The notes: generated from the sequence alone by a model not told the origin. Shown: positions 11,401 to 20,348, counted from the stretch's first letter. The stretch is 51,336 nucleotides of DNA from Bacteroidales bacterium (GCA_017616895.1 JAFZXE010000031.1:1-51336); one strand, 5' to 3'. Numbers and translations: made by a program.

Positions 11401-14400
11401 CCCGCCAATGGCGTTATCACTGGCGACGGGTTCAAATCAACCCTTATCTTCGCCGTGTCCGTACAGCCATTGTTGTCTATCACCACTGCCTGGTACGTCG
11501 TGTCCGGTCCCAGTCCTATCGGATTGGCTGGGTCGGTATGCGTGAATCCTGCAGGCGTCGAAGTCCAATACACATGCTCCGAGCCGTTAGGCTGCGTCAC
11601 CGTAGCCGTCAACGACACCTGCTCACCATGACAAGCCGACGTATCCACCCTGTTCGTCGTCAGCGACAGGTTCGTCATCAGGTGCACCGTGTCTTGCGGT
11701 ATAACCACCTTCACATGCACTTGCGCGCTGTCGCTGCAGGTGTCCTTAACCGCTATCATCACATCTATCGTATCGTTCTGGAGCGGGTTTTGCAGATATT
11801 CGCTCAGCGCTGCCGGACTCTGCTCGATGATGCGCAGATATGCATCGCTGCAGTTGCCGTGGGCATTGGTGAGTACCGTTGCGCTCAAGTCTGGTATGAG
11901 ATATTTACATTCGCTGTTTTTAGGTGTTGCGGTTACCGCAGCGATAGCATCCACTGTCGGCTTGGTCGATGGGAACTGTACATATATCTCTTCGTATATC
12001 GAGTCTTTGTTGCCGCAGAGGTCGGTCACCACATAGTATCTCCTTATCTTGTTGCCGCAGGTCACTCCTTCAGTCATCACGCTGTCGCGGTGTGAGAGTG
12101 CGAGCTGCGATACTGGCGTACATTCGTCAGCAACCGTCACATTGAGTGTATCCTGCAGTCCTGCCGCCGTCTGCACCGTCGGGTGCAAGGTGGTCAGTGC
12201 CGAGAGGTCGCAGCCTGTCACCGTCACTGGCGAGAGTACATTGGTTCCAGTCGGAGTGGTGAAGGTCGGCGCCATCACATCGCTGGCATGCACCGTCATG
12301 CTGTCCGTCACCGAGCAGCCGTGATTGTCCATCGCCGTCACACCTACCCTGTAATCAACGCCGCAGACATTGGGTATCGTCGCCGTGTCGCGGCTGTCGT
12401 GCACCACCTGCGCAAACGTCAGGTCGCCTCCGTAGGTATAGGTGTATGTCGCTGTGCCGTCAGCGCCGCCAAGCGTCGTGTTGAACGACAACGTGTCGCG
12501 GTTCGGGCATATCGTCACCTCGTCGCCACCGCCTGTTATCGAACTCATATCTATCGTCGGCACAAGCTGAACATGTATTATCTTGCTCTTCACAGACGTG
12601 CATGCTCCTCTAGTCACACTCACCGTCACAGTCTTGTCGCCATCCGAAGTCCACATCACCGTTATCTCTCTCGTTCCTGCACCGCTCGTTATCGTGCCAC
12701 CATCGACGGTCCACGCATAGCTGTCACCCACCATCGCTGCCGTCTCTCTTATGGTCATCTCGCTATTGGTCAGCGACGTGCTTGAACTGATACAAACAGT
12801 GTCCTTGTCGGCCACTCCACCCACTTCTGTCACTATCACTGGCTGCACCGTGTCGGCCACATTGAAGGTGACGGTGACGCTCTTTGCGTCGCACACAGGC
12901 GACTGGTCACTCAGCATATTAAGCACGTAGCTGGCGGTGTCCGAAGGATGTCCCGAGATGATGAGGGTGTCGGGAGCGTCGGCGTGGTGATGCACATCGA
13001 CAGTCACACCACCGTCGGTTATGGTGTTTGCCTCAAGATAGGCATTTTCCACCTTTATCTTAATAGGTGTAATAGACTCGCCCAAGCAAATCGACTGCTC
13101 GTAAGCGCCGCTGCCCTCGGCCTGGCTTATCACTGGGTCGGGGTTGAGTGCGATGTGTATCTTGGCAGAGTCGGTACAGCCGTTGCCGTCGGTCACCACC
13201 ACCCGATAAGTAGTGTCGGGTGTACCCGGGTTGAGCGAGAGCGGATAGGTCGGGTCGGTGCTGGTGAAGCCTGTGGGAGTCGACGTCCACTCGCTGTGGG
13301 CTGTGCCGCTGGGGTTGTTCACCGTCACCGTGGTAGCCACATTGTAGCCATCGCAAGCCGAGGTGTCGATAATGTTAGAGGTTGCCGAGAGGTTGGTGGA
13401 GATGGTCAGCTTGTTCTGCGGTATCACCACCTTCACATGAACTTGTGCGCTGTCGCTGCAGGTGTCCTTAACCGCTATCATCACATCTATCGTATCGTTC
13501 TTGAGCGGGTTTTGCAGATATTCGCTCAGCGCTGCCGGACTCTGCTCGATGATGCGCAGATAGGCATCGCTGCAGTTGCCGTGGGCATTGGCGAGTACCG
13601 TGGCACTCAGGTCGGGTATGAGATATTTACATTCGCTGTTCTTAGGTGTTGCGGTTACCGCAGCAATAGCATCGACGGTCGGTTTGGTCGATGGGAACTG
13701 GACATATATCTCTTCGTATATCGAGTCTTTGTTGCCGCAGAGGTCGGTCACAACATAGTATCTCCTTATCTTGTTGCCGCAGGTCACGCCTTCGGTCATC
13801 ACGCTGTCTCTGTGCGTCAGCGCCAGCTGGTTCACTGGCGTACATTCGTCAGATACCGTCACATTGAGTGTATCCTGCAGTCCTGCCGCCGTCTGCACCG
13901 TCGGGTGCAAGGTGGTCAATGCCGAGAGGTCGCAGCCTGTCACCGTCACTGGCGAGAGTGCATTGGTTCCAGTCGGCGTTGTGAAGGTCGGCGCCGCCAC
14001 GTCGCTGGCATGCACCGTCATGCTGTCCGTCACCGAGCAGCCATGGTTGTCCATCGCCGTCACACCTACCCTGTAGTCAACTCCGCAGACGTTGGGTATC
14101 GTAGCAGTGTCGCGGCTGTCGTTCACCACCTGCGCAAAGGTCAGGTCGCCTCCGTAAGTATAGCTGTATGTCGCTGTGCCGTCAGCGCCTCCCAGCGTCG
14201 TGTTGAACGACAGCGTGTCGCGGTTCGGGCATATCGTCACCTCATCGCCACCGCCTGCTATCGAACTCACATCTATCGTCGGCACTGGCTGCACATATAT
14301 TATCTTGCTCTTCACCGACGTGCAGTTCAACGCTCCGTGCGTCACCGTAACTGTCACCGTCTTGTTGCCACCTGATGTCCACTTCACCGTTATCTCTCTC

Positions 14401-17400
14401 GTGTCATTGCCGCTTACTATCGTGCCGCCATCGACTGTCCAACTCCAAGAGTCGCCATCGACACCTGCGGTCTCACGGATGGTCATCACAGTGTCGGTCA
14501 ACGACGTACTGCTCGTGATACACACCGTGTCCTTCCCACTCGTTCCGCCTACTGCGGTCACTATCACCGGCTCGATGGTGTCAGTCACGTTGAATTTTAT
14601 CTCCGCCGACTTCGCATCGCACACTGGCGACTGGTTGCTGATGGTCGCAAGAGAATAGGTGCCTGAACCCACAGGCTTGCCTGTTATAATCACAGTGTCG
14701 GGAGCTGCATCGTGGTGGCGCACCGTCACCGTCACACCTGCCGCTGAACCAATGGTGCTCGACGCATCGTAGGTAGCGTTCTCTATCTTAACCTTTATCG
14801 TGTCTATAGCCTTACCCTCGCATATCGACTGTTCCAACTCGTCATATCCCGTCACTGGCGTAATAACAGGATCGGGGTTCAACGCCACATGCACGTCAGC
14901 TGAAGCCGTACAGCCATTCGCATCCGTAACTACCACATGATAGGTCGTGTCGGGGTTGCCAGGTTTCAACGCCAACGGATAGGTCGGATCTGTCTCGCTG
15001 AAGCCCGCTGGTGTTGAACTCCACTCACTGTGAGCCGTGCCACTGGGGTTGTTCACCGTCACCGTTGTCGAAACCGCATAGCCCGTGCAGGCCGAAGTGT
15101 CGATGGTATTGGATGTAGTCGAGAGATTTGTTTCGATTGTCAATTCGTTCTGAGGTATGACCACCTTCACATGAGCATGAGCCGTGTCGCCACAGGTGTC
15201 TCTAACTACAACCGTCACATCTATCGTGTCGTTCCTATCGGCACGCTGCAGATATTCCGCCAACGAAGCAGGTGTCTGCGACAACACCCGCAGGCTTGAG
15301 TTCTCACAGCCGTGAGTGCGTGGCAACACCGTGTCGGTCAAGTCGGGTATCGTGTATTTACATTCGCTGCCTTTAGCCTCCGCCGTAACCACCGGCATGA
15401 CGTCGAATGTAGGTTTCGTGGTCACCAGCCAGGCGTGGCGTATTGTGTCGCCCGCTGCTGCCATTCCACACGAGTTCGTGTAGGCCGCCGCCCAGTAGTT
15501 AGAGTGGTGGCAACCGTTGACCACCTCCGTGCCGGCCGTCACAGTGGCAACTGCCGACGGGTTACAGGCATCCGTCACCGTAAAGCTCGCAGCCGTGGGA
15601 GTAAACATACCATCACCGCATCCCCAATCCTTGTTGGCATCCACCCCCGCCTTCACAGCAATAGTAGGCGGCGTGGCAATGGTTATAAAAGAACTGGTGA
15701 ATGTATCGACGCAGTGGTGTAATGTCTCGGTCACAATAAGGGTGTCGTAGTAAGTGCCGCACGAGCCATCGCTGGCAATCGTCGCCGACACATGGTTGCC
15801 CGACGGGGTGCCAGGCGTTATAGTATGCGACGAGCGCCACTCGTAGCTGTAGGAACCTGTTCCAACAACATCGGCACTGACAGCATAGCTGCCAGTCAAC
15901 AACGGACATCCACTCACCATAGGCTGCACCAAAGTGTCATTCTCAAGGGTTGGCGATGGAATCGTTATACCTATAACAACCGCCAACTGTTCCTCCGGAC
16001 AGGAGTTGTGACTATCTGTTATCTTCACAACATAATTGCCAGCCGGAACATTGTTAAAGACTCCAGTAGTATTAGTGTCAAGTCCATCTACTGCATAAGT
16101 AAAAACATTACCCGCTATTGGTTGTGCCAACGACGCTGTCACTACGAAGCTACCATCCCCAGAGGTTCTGCATGTGGCATTGCTATACGATGTCACACTG
16201 GATTCAATCTGATTCATGCCAATGACGACATTCTGCATCTTGATACAGCCTTCGTTGTCCATCACCAACACCTCATGGGGGCCATCTGACACATCTCTAA
16301 ATCGACGGCTATCCCACGGGCCTTGCGCCGCACTTTCTAAACTATCTATCGAATGCACATCAGAACGGAACACCGGATCAAGCGCATAGACCATATCATC
16401 TCCATGATAGTCAGTGACATCAACCTCAATAAAACCATGTTCTCCGTTGCAATCTGCATTTGAGTCAATAGTTTCGACTATTATGTTCTTGACAATGAAA
16501 TTGAGATCAACTGGGTTTTCTCTTTCACATCCATACTCATCTATAGTATGCACATTACAGGGAACAATACCACCAGTGAAACCATCCGGAGCCAGTACAG
16601 TGAAATGATCGTTGTATTTTGTAGAGGATGGCCACGAACACTCTGCCCACGAACTGTCGAGAGCAATACTGTATGTCCAACTTTCACGCATCTGATCCTC
16701 GTTCAAAGCAAGGGACCAATTAAAAATCCAGCCGTTGTCTAGTTTCCATCCATCAATTACTGTTATGGTCCAAGCTTGGTCGGGGTCGTTGGGATCGCCG
16801 TTCAGCGGACATCCTACCAAACCCGACAAGCTCTGGTCTGGGTGATATATCTGCCGTCTATGACTAAGGTCGGACGAATCGACTATTGCAGTAGCACTGG
16901 TGGATGGGCTCACCGACGCACCTGATGGAGTATGCTGGTTTACTTTCCTGTATATATATCCATCGTTCCCTGCGTACGTAAAGCCTAAATCATTATTGTT
17001 CGACCACACATAGTTCCATCCTGTTCCCGGCCTGTTTTCGGGATGAGTCACAACCCCCAATTCATTTTTATACTTACATAAATCATCATTCGTATAATTA
17101 TAGCTGTCAGGATCGTAAACCTGACCCAAACGAGCTCTACGGTTGTTTTTATTGTTGCTGTTTGTATGCTGGTTATCCGTCCATATTTCACCACCACTTG
17201 CCCATCCTGTCATTTCTGCGGTAATTGAGGATGCACACTCGGTAGCCGTTCCTCCGTTGTATTTTTTTAGTATTGCAACCTCTCTTCGTCTGCCAATCAA
17301 AGGGTCGTATGGACATTTAAGTGTTATCACCAAATCGCCGATATATGAATGTTCTATATTCATTTTCAAATATAGAATGTCATCTGCACTTCGAACCCTT

Positions 17401-20066
17401 GCATCATCCTGAAAGTCCGTGAACCATACAGACGATTCATATTCGCAACCCGTAGGTGGACAACTACGTCCGTCAGGAAGAAATACGGTGTCTCCAACAG
17501 ACTGGATTGAGGTTGTCTGAGGATGTTGACGATCAACCATCACGTAGTCCTTTTGATCTTTGGCATACCCTATAGTCACATCTGTTGGACTACCTGGACA
17601 TATCTTGAACGGCTCATCGCCACAATCAGCCACATAGATGCCTTTTGACACTCTTACACGACCAGGCACCTGCAATTCACAACCACCAGGACCCGTTGCC
17701 GAAAACACCAAATCAAAACCTGACATTGTGTCGAATTTGGCATCGTATGGTGCAGGAGGTGTAAAAGTATTACCACCAACTCTTCGCAATGTTTCACCAC
17801 TACCATAACAGAATGACCAATCCCCTCCTGTAAATGAACATCCAGTCTTCGACTGAACATTGGCTGTAAAATCAGTCTCATTATTAATCTGGAAATGGCA
17901 GATGTTGAAATTGTAGAAGCCATCCCTGTCACGCTCAACAGTATGCGTTGAACCACCACGAGTGTATGTAACCGTCAAAGCCGAGTCGGCCACACAACAG
18001 CGATTCCTGTATATGGCATAGAGCACGGTGTCCTTCAATAGCGGGAATGGACTTCCAGGATAATAAGCATCGCCAGAACCGTCGGCCTTTGTATTCCAAT
18101 GCATGAATATCGTGCCATCTTCCGAGCAGGTGGGAACTTCCGACGACAAAGTTACCGTGCCCAAGCCCATCTGTTCATCAGGTGGGTCAGATGGTGTTCC
18201 ACCACATGTTGCACCGCTGGTCTGGTATCTGAGTTTTACATACTTTCGAGCACGAACGATATATTGTGAACTGCTTGTGCAATAGCCTCCAGCTGCATCT
18301 ATTGTAGCAGATATAATAGCCTCTCCCGTCTGCGTAGGGCTCATCGTAACGGTTCCGTCAGACGAGACTGTGGCGACCGACACATCAGACGACTCATAGT
18401 GGACATCCGAACTTCCTGTTGTGTTAGTAAGAACAGGAGCATTGAATGGTGTCCCAACAACATGGTTGGCCTCATTGGTATCGTAGGCAAACACATTCGG
18501 TCGCAACGAACAGCAATAAACGCAAATATCAATCTGAGGGAGTGATTGAACTCTACCAACAAATCTCTGAAGTGCAGCATTGGGGAACTCATCCCAATGC
18601 CCATCGTAATACCCAGGTTCCGGCTCTTCTCTCCAGTTGTCGGTATATGCGTATATCGAAGTATAACCTGTGGTTTCATCATTCTTAAAGCTTGTCGGCG
18701 TCACATAAGAGCCCTCCAGAAACTCGGAATATATGGCAACTACAAGATTTTTAGTGTTGTCAAAATCGAACGACTCCGCCTCATTGAATTCAAATCGGTT
18801 CCAACCCGCTTCTATCTTCCAACGCCCACTATACACCATCGTGAACTGGTCAATCGGAATGAAATCTGCATCATTGTCAAACTGTTCCTTGGTAGTCTGC
18901 GCAAGTAAAACGCTCACCTTACGCATATATGGATTAGCAGCGAATGCCTGGAATGACAATGCATGGATTCGGCATGACTCCCCAACTTCGGAGCCCTTGT
19001 ATATCATCTGGTTCCATGAGTAATTATAGCCTGCCGCCACCGGAGTATAATTGTTAGCCTCAGCGCCAGTTCCAATCACATTACAATTATCCCTAACATT
19101 GAGTTTATAACTTGCAAATTTTGCACACTTTCCACCCGAAGCAGGCCACTCTACCGTGATGCTGTCAATACCCACAGCACCAGTAAAAGAAACTCTTCCA
19201 GATGATGAGTTCACTGTTGCAACGTATGGGTTTGATGCTGTATAGTAAAGCTGTGTGCTCCCATAGGCTCCAGTTGGAGTGGGCGATGTAAAAGGATCGC
19301 CAGGGTCAATTTCATAGTAGTTTGGCGAAAAAGAGAATGCGCCTGTTCGAGCGGTGCAGTTCACTTGGTAGAACTTCAGGTTTGGACGGTAATTACGCAC
19401 AACGGTTGTCACATCGCCCGACGAGATCTGAGGCACGTTAGTAAGACGCAACGGCACTGTGGCATCATCGTTAAGTGACGTGACCGACATATTCGGCATC
19501 GCTGTACAGAAGAAATCACAGTCCAAACGGTCGGATACATTAAGCTGCTGGATTGAAACTGCAATATTAGAGACACCGTCCCAACTAAAAGGCTCATCAA
19601 GAATTATCTCTATTGGAACGCCTGATTCATCGGGCAATGGATTTCTCAACTGAAGATTATAGCTTTGAGCCACACGCCTCAAACCAGATGTGTAATATCC
19701 ATTGGAAAGGTCGTCGTGATCGGCAGGCACAAGAACCATATAGACATCCACCAAAACACTGAGGCTCTCCGTTCCGTAGTAGTTAAATGCAATCTTGGTA
19801 ATAGTCTTATTGGTCGCCAATCCTGCAGATGCAAGTTCCTCTTTTAAGTACAATTGCTGCGTATAAGGATACTCCGTATACCACGAGTAGATTGGCACCG
19901 TCGATTCCTTCTGCATTCCCGTACCGACCCAACTTGTCCACGCACCTTGCGCCTGCAAAGTCTGCTGGAACGACAGTGTTAGAAACATCAGGAAGAGCGG
20001 GAGGGCTTTCGACACTACTCCCACTATTTTTCGCATCCGACTGCAACTAATACTTTTTATATTCAT
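2484..20066 (-). CDS. Giant multidomain surface protein, type IX secretion substrate (type B sorting domain), 5860 aa
   Basis: One uninterrupted 17.6-kb gene. A Sec signal peptide lies at about residues 11-40 (VVSKALPLFLMFLTLSF...LQAQ). Domains in order: an N-terminal beta module (~45-235) present again at ~330-510, with Ig-like stretches between and after; an InlB-like repeat near 600-690 (MHWNTKADGSG); a P-domain-like module ~875-1120 (HSYIGDLVITLKCP ... VIDGWKLDNGW); SprB-like repeats ~1190-1370; three ~575-residue super-repeats of Ig/PKD-like domains ~1550-3280; 23 Tyr/Cys modules of ~88 residues ~3300-5320; an HYR-like domain; two CDS-type repeats ~5515-5605; and a C-terminal gliding-motility-type domain from 5770 (FVPNVFTPD ... 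GSYVWRI). It should cross the outer membrane through the type IX machine and stay at the surface, as SprB-type adhesins do. Start 20066 was chosen; M11 at 20036 is possible. No PorP/SprF partner is in the window. Confidence 0.9.
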   Translation of the reverse strand: MNIKSISCSRMRKIVGVVSKALPLFLMFLTLSFQQTLQAQGAWTSWVGTGMQKESTVPIYSWYTEYPYTQQLYLKEELASAGLATNKTITKIAFNYYGTESLSVLVDVYMVLVPADHDDLSNGYYTSGLRRVAQSYNLQLRNPLPDESGVPIEIILDEPFSWDGVSNIAVSIQQLNVSDRLDCDFFCTAMPNMSVTSLNDDATVPLRLTNVPQISSGDVTTVVRNYRPNLKFYQVNCTARTGAFSFSPNYYEIDPGDPFTSPTPTGAYGSTQLYYTASNPYVATVNSSSGRVSFTGAVGIDSITVEWPASGGKCAKFASYKLNVRDNCNVIGTGAEANNYTPVAAGYNYSWNQMIYKGSEVGESCRIHALSFQAFAANPYMRKVSVLLAQTTKEQFDNDADFIPIDQFTMVYSGRWKIEAGWNRFEFNEAESFDFDNTKNLVVAIYSEFLEGSYVTPTSFKNDETTGYTSIYAYTDNWREEPEPGYYDGHWDEFPNAALQRFVGRVQSLPQIDICVYCCSLRPNVFAYDTNEANHVVGTPFNAPVLTNTTGSSDVHYESSDVSVATVSSDGTVTMSPTQTGEAIISATIDAAGGYCTSSSQYIVRARKYVKLRYQTSGATCGGTPSDPPDEQMGLGTVTLSSEVPTCSEDGTIFMHWNTKADGSGDAYYPGSPFPLLKDTVLYAIYRNRCCVADSALTVTYTRGGSTHTVERDRDGFYNFNICHFQINNETDFTANVQSKTGCSFTGGDWSFCYGSGETLRRVGGNTFTPPAPYDAKFDTMSGFDLVFSATGPGGCELQVPGRVRVSKGIYVADCGDEPFKICPGSPTDVTIGYAKDQKDYVMVDRQHPQTTSIQSVGDTVFLPDGRSCPPTGCEYESSVWFTDFQDDARVRSADDILYLKMNIEHSYIGDLVITLKCPYDPLIGRRREVAILKKYNGGTATECASSITAEMTGWASGGEIWTDNQHTNSNNKNNRRARLGQVYDPDSYNYTNDDLCKYKNELGVVTHPENRPGTGWNYVWSNNNDLGFTYAGNDGYIYRKVNQHTPSGASVSPSTSATAIVDSSDLSHRRQIYHPDQSLSGLVGCPLNGDPNDPDQAWTITVIDGWKLDNGWIFNWSLALNEDQMRESWTYSIALDSSWAECSWPSSTKYNDHFTVLAPDGFTGGIVPCNVHTIDEYGCERENPVDLNFIVKNIIVETIDSNADCNGEHGFIEVDVTDYHGDDMVYALDPVFRSDVHSIDSLESAAQGPWDSRRFRDVSDGPHEVLVMDNEGCIKMQNVVIGMNQIESSVTSYSNATCRTSGDGSFVVTASLAQPIAGNVFTYAVDGLDTNTTGVFNNVPAGNYVVKITDSHNSCPEEQLAVVIGITIPSPTLENDTLVQPMVSGCPLLTGSYAVSADVVGTGSYSYEWRSSHTITPGTPSGNHVSATIASDGSCGTYYDTLIVTETLHHCVDTFTSSFITIATPPTIAVKAGVDANKDWGCGDGMFTPTAASFTVTDACNPSAVATVTAGTEVVNGCHHSNYWAAAYTNSCGMAAAGDTIRHAWLVTTKPTFDVMPVVTAEAKGSECKYTIPDLTDTVLPRTHGCENSSLRVLSQTPASLAEYLQRADRNDTIDVTVVVRDTCGDTAHAHVKVVIPQNELTIETNLSTTSNTIDTSACTGYAVSTTVTVNNPSGTAHSEWSSTPAGFSETDPTYPLALKPGNPDTTYHVVVTDANGCTASADVHVALNPDPVITPVTGYDELEQSICEGKAIDTIKVKIENATYDASSTIGSAAGVTVTVRHHDAAPDTVIITGKPVGSGTYSLATISNQSPVCDAKSAEIKFNVTDTIEPVIVTAVGGTSGKDTVCITSSTSLTDTVMTIRETAGVDGDSWSWTVDGGTIVSGNDTREITVKWTSGGNKTVTVTVTHGALNCTSVKSKIIYVQPVPTIDVSSIAGGGDEVTICPNRDTLSFNTTLGGADGTATYSYTYGGDLTFAQVVNDSRDTATIPNVCGVDYRVGVTAMDNHGCSVTDSMTVHASDVAAPTFTTPTGTNALSPVTVTGCDLSALTTLHPTVQTAAGLQDTLNVTVSDECTPVNQLALTHRDSVMTEGVTCGNKIRRYYVVTDLCGNKDSIYEEIYVQFPSTKPTVDAIAAVTATPKNSECKYLIPDLSATVLANAHGNCSDAYLRIIEQSPAALSEYLQNPLKNDTIDVMIAVKDTCSDSAQVHVKVVIPQNKLTISTNLSATSNIIDTSACDGYNVATTVTVNNPSGTAHSEWTSTPTGFTSTDPTYPLSLNPGTPDTTYRVVVTDGNGCTDSAKIHIALNPDPVISQAEGSGAYEQSICLGESITPIKIKVENAYLEANTITDGGVTVDVHHHADAPDTLIISGHPSDTASYVLNMLSDQSPVCDAKSVTVTFNVADTVQPVIVTEVGGVADKDTVCISSSTSLTNSEMTIRETAAMVGDSYAWTVDGGTITSGAGTREITVMWTSDGDKTVTVSVTRGACTSVKSKIIHVQLVPTIDMSSITGGGDEVTICPNRDTLSFNTTLGGADGTATYTYTYGGDLTFAQVVHDSRDTATIPNVCGVDYRVGVTAMDNHGCSVTDSMTVHASDVMAPTFTTPTGTNVLSPVTVTGCDLSALTTLHPTVQTAAGLQDTLNVTVADECTPVSQLALSHRDSVMTEGVTCGNKIRRYYVVTDLCGNKDSIYEEIYVQFPSTKPTVDAIAAVTATPKNSECKYLIPDLSATVLTNAHGNCSDAYLRIIEQSPAALSEYLQNPLQNDTIDVMIAVKDTCSDSAQVHVKVVIPQDTVHLMTNLSLTTNRVDTSACHGEQVSLTATVTQPNGSEHVYWTSTPAGFTHTDPANPIGLGPDTTYQAVVIDNNGCTDTAKIRVDLNPSPVITPLAGYNELTQDICLGDSIDTIKVEIRYGTFDPTSSIASAERVTVVNRHHDEAGVYDTVLVLGNPKDTNEYWIRVLSDQSPACNKDSVKITFNVADTVKPVIVTEVGGVADKDTVCISSSTSLTNNEMTIRETATMVGDSYAWTVDGGTITSGAGTREITVAWATEGDKTVTVSVTRGACTSKAVKHIYVQPVPTLTMDNAASAEYDAGTDTYPICPNRDTLSFNSTLGGSDPTATYTYTYGGTGVTFVQQALDSRDTATIPHTCGVDYRVGVTVMDNHGCSVTDSMTISAIDTTAPAVTAAGGGKELDEVNIDGCTSDLTTLYPAVTTPTALHNDLGVELDDNCIETAALIVSHRDSVFASVTCGYRIRRYYVVTDSCGNQDSVYQHINVHIAEHAFTISDVPTEVEIGCVDSAVGLNYNYTRIVLPTVTDGCGHTITPDTYTPTPVMTGRACMDTTKFTYTYRDCEDHDTTWTFTYNVTLPVLAMNNPTELVDTLPCTNAALAAVSFNTPSGEMRDACGRVVTPIPVDENGDPILDGAGNPLTDASAVIDVDGTGNGTVSYNWKYTDCSGREYIWRRKHVIKPDAFDGYPSDTVTVTCVGLIVEPTKPSEEVCGNAVVFDDFVRDSVDSERGCYMITYTSHYVVFSQDYYYTYAYIYNPPAFTIPANTENRTLQCIADTVVPGPGDLPAVIHSGCEGGIDEYITPTGPVRTIKGDGCNDTVIYTYHYEDCARSGDWSYIYYIVPTTAPHEVLNPETGTMASRSGDAQCFDSCYADADTIWGATLPIIVSQCGDTLATPTPTRADTLTDATHDNVTGTRTYHYVYTDCTGSNTYEWTYRFDVSRHTDPHEVPQDPMDPTSLVDTVANVKCDSMAVRPTLPTVVDVCGNVLQPYADSSVVRTNHHCQDTVTYYYNYYDPSYIPGVDDPANELAYHWYFRYYIDRTQMPEIVDDVTPNYDTVNCFADAVLPSVMPVVLDGCLDTLVPFDTIVDEHHDTRGGNELCTGSVRYTFKYKDCTNTNVLTWEYTRYVAHPLLTPDVPDTVTEAYTCVNAAMAYEPHPDTLINQCGDTIKPVADPLNPIVSLVHDTGTVIYHYTYTDCDDSVYDWAYVCNVTPEQFNPPADSLRQVSCISDTATPRADQRPDFVDCMDIIPMKDSTVVLSNDFDNHCGTVSFRYHYDVHGITYEWNYVYEVEPPEFVLPPDSVNIDLECIRDTVLPVLEAVSDGCGGTLQPLDTARTIISNGCKDTVIYTFHYKDCAGREKYWHFQYNIAPTTVPHEVMNPETGTMASRSGDAQCFDSCYADADTIWGATLPIIVSQCGDTLATPTPTYADTLTDATHDNVTGTRTYHYVYTDCTGENTYEWTYRFDVSRHTDPHEMPQDPMNPTSFVDTVAYVNCDTLVVWPTLPTVVDVCGNVVEPYADSSIVRTDHNCKDTVTYYYNYYDPSYIPGVDDPADELAYHWYFRYYIDKGEVPTVVQGFDPDHDTVPCFDSASRPTQTPIVIDACGEQLTPVIDSVDTHTNDDLNNCTGYRTFHYVYTDCSGAYQITLNYIRYVEHPELIVPANDTVSYVCANAAMDYRPIPDTLTNHCGDVMVPDSISRTSYLNAHDSGYVSYLYRYTDCDGRTYDWYYVCDVRPDEFHEPADSTRTVNCLAQATVPTASQYPDIEECGVRIPFDRPWDSGEYPDTNYSVDYNDTCGVVTYTYTYTVYGQQYDWSFIYTIEPPEFTIPEIDTIDTVECYSVNDPAMLPTLPDVVNSCGDTINLSPANPPTLVIDSSDYVAHDYCYGNIVYNYTYTDCGGNTKQWSFTHVVLPTTPPHEVENPITHRYARTGETVECFVDGDTVCGGDLPVIVSVCGDTLSPRLISYADTMFDATHDTVTGTRTYHFIYTDCKGNDFDWTFVYTVIRHTDPLQLPEVGNSEVDTEAYVNCDTLVVRPVMPRVVDVCGGVLQPYADSLIVRTNHDCKDTVTYYYNYYDPSYIPGTDDPSNELVYHWSFTYYIDKALAPNVVQGFDPDHDTVACFADAVRPTQQPVVVDACGVAIEPIVDSVDTHTNDDMANCTGKREYRYVYVDCSGTLYDTLRYTRYVVHPALTVPDSVTESYTCVNAARAYEPHPDTLVNQCGDSILPVADPNNPIENINVHDTGTVIYHYTYTDCDGRVYDWAYICDVKPDEFLAPDDSTRTVNCLAQATVPTATQYPDIEECGVRIPFDRPWDSGEYPDTTYSVDYNDTCGTITYTYTYTIHGEQYTWSYIYTLDPPEFTIPEVATRDTIECYDVNDPDVLPTLPVVINSCGDTINSTYTNPPALVIDSSDYVMHDRCHGNIVYNYTYTDCSGSTLEWSFTHVVHHTTIPHIVGTEPDTVRSVACFADANETFVVPEVEDVCGRTIERPQAVVTQGGTDCEGWKNFRYTFVDCDNVEFVWNYRYIVHDTVAPQIDVAALVNMGVTNSVAMGNCQYSMPDLSEATMQVTTDVASENCSNNVFFVEQTPPSTQLFNQPMNDSTVHVRLIVRDACQNRDTAYVDIVIPGSSISVDMVSMDDNGQASQAASICLGESVTLVAQSTSNNGERQYLWAPSAGLSINGASAIATPAQTTTYTVNFIDGNGCSVNDNFLITVHQPSETDVVVSVCDHYEWYGQSFDSSAEADHTLADRYGCDSLLHLHLTVNYSQASFYDDTICEGEQYRFFNQTLTSTGSYSHTISSVNGCDSVITLYLLVVPRPGVSIDADYDCELASYTLTAVSQATYFQWHSVPSIEELPEQATNRSITVYPTHHTLFTVLAGYEGLMQCAMRDTISLEPVSVVDARMVVTPQAVYHDMLDWTATDLTETETWRQWYVDGFFYGDDKEIGGRANEDNDSIVLVLIVGTEQCTDTSRVVIPMLREGLFVPNVFTPDLKINRKFGAVGTGITSFKLDVYNRTGALVFRTEDINEWWDGSHNGSPCISGSYVWRIIYSTEVYPDVTHEIVGQVLLLR
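4270..9260 (-). repeat. Coding array of ~1.58-1.61 kb super-repeats, three full copies
   Basis: Within the giant gene, near-identical stretches recur at offsets of about 1584 bases (for example 7501 and 9085) and 1608 bases (4468 and 6076). Each super-repeat encodes six ~88-residue modules with a fixed order of distinguishable types: TYHYVYTDC, YYNYYDPSYIPG, a KDC/VDC type, YHYTYTDCD and a YTYTVYG type that lacks the DC motif. Three full sets and a partial fourth can be followed. Confidence 0.8.
10230..15930 (-). repeat. Coding array of three ~1.72-1.73 kb super-repeats
   Basis: A landmark (ACCACCTTCACATG) at 11704, 13426 and 15160 gives offsets of 1722 and 1734 bases, i.e. 574 and 578 residues. 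The 11.7-kb and 13.4-kb copies are almost identical at the DNA level over several hundred bases, while the 15.2-kb copy has diverged, so the last duplication or conversion event looks recent. Confidence 0.85.
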
Positions 20067-20144
20067 ATATAGCTATTTTTTACAACAAACAATACGCTTA
20101 TTTTCAGCCTTTCACGGACATAATAAGCATAATATGAGATACTA

Positions 20145-20152
20145 CAAATATA
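20145..20152 (-). promoter_or_regulatory. -7 promoter box of the 5860-residue gene (TATATTTG)
   Basis: TATATTTG on the - strand fits TAnnTTTG and would give a leader of about 70 bases. A -33 TTTG is not obvious. Confidence 0.55.
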
Positions 20153-20348
20153 CGTAATATTTCTGCATCTTGTTATATAAAAAACATTAAATAAACCTAA
20201 TGCATTTTAACACTCTAGTGTTCAAAACTTTATAACAACACCCATCCTCACATTCCTCAAACTATAAATTAGTCCTTTTTCAAGGCTAATTATTACGATA
20301 AAGTTATCAACCAAAGTTGCAAAACCGAAAGTTGACTGATGACTGCCG

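Noticed and set aside
10005-14375. Further + strand frames, including one of 475 codons, opposite the 575-residue super-repeats
   Set aside because: Same reason: stop-free antisense caused by codon use of the real gene; no promoter or start signals.
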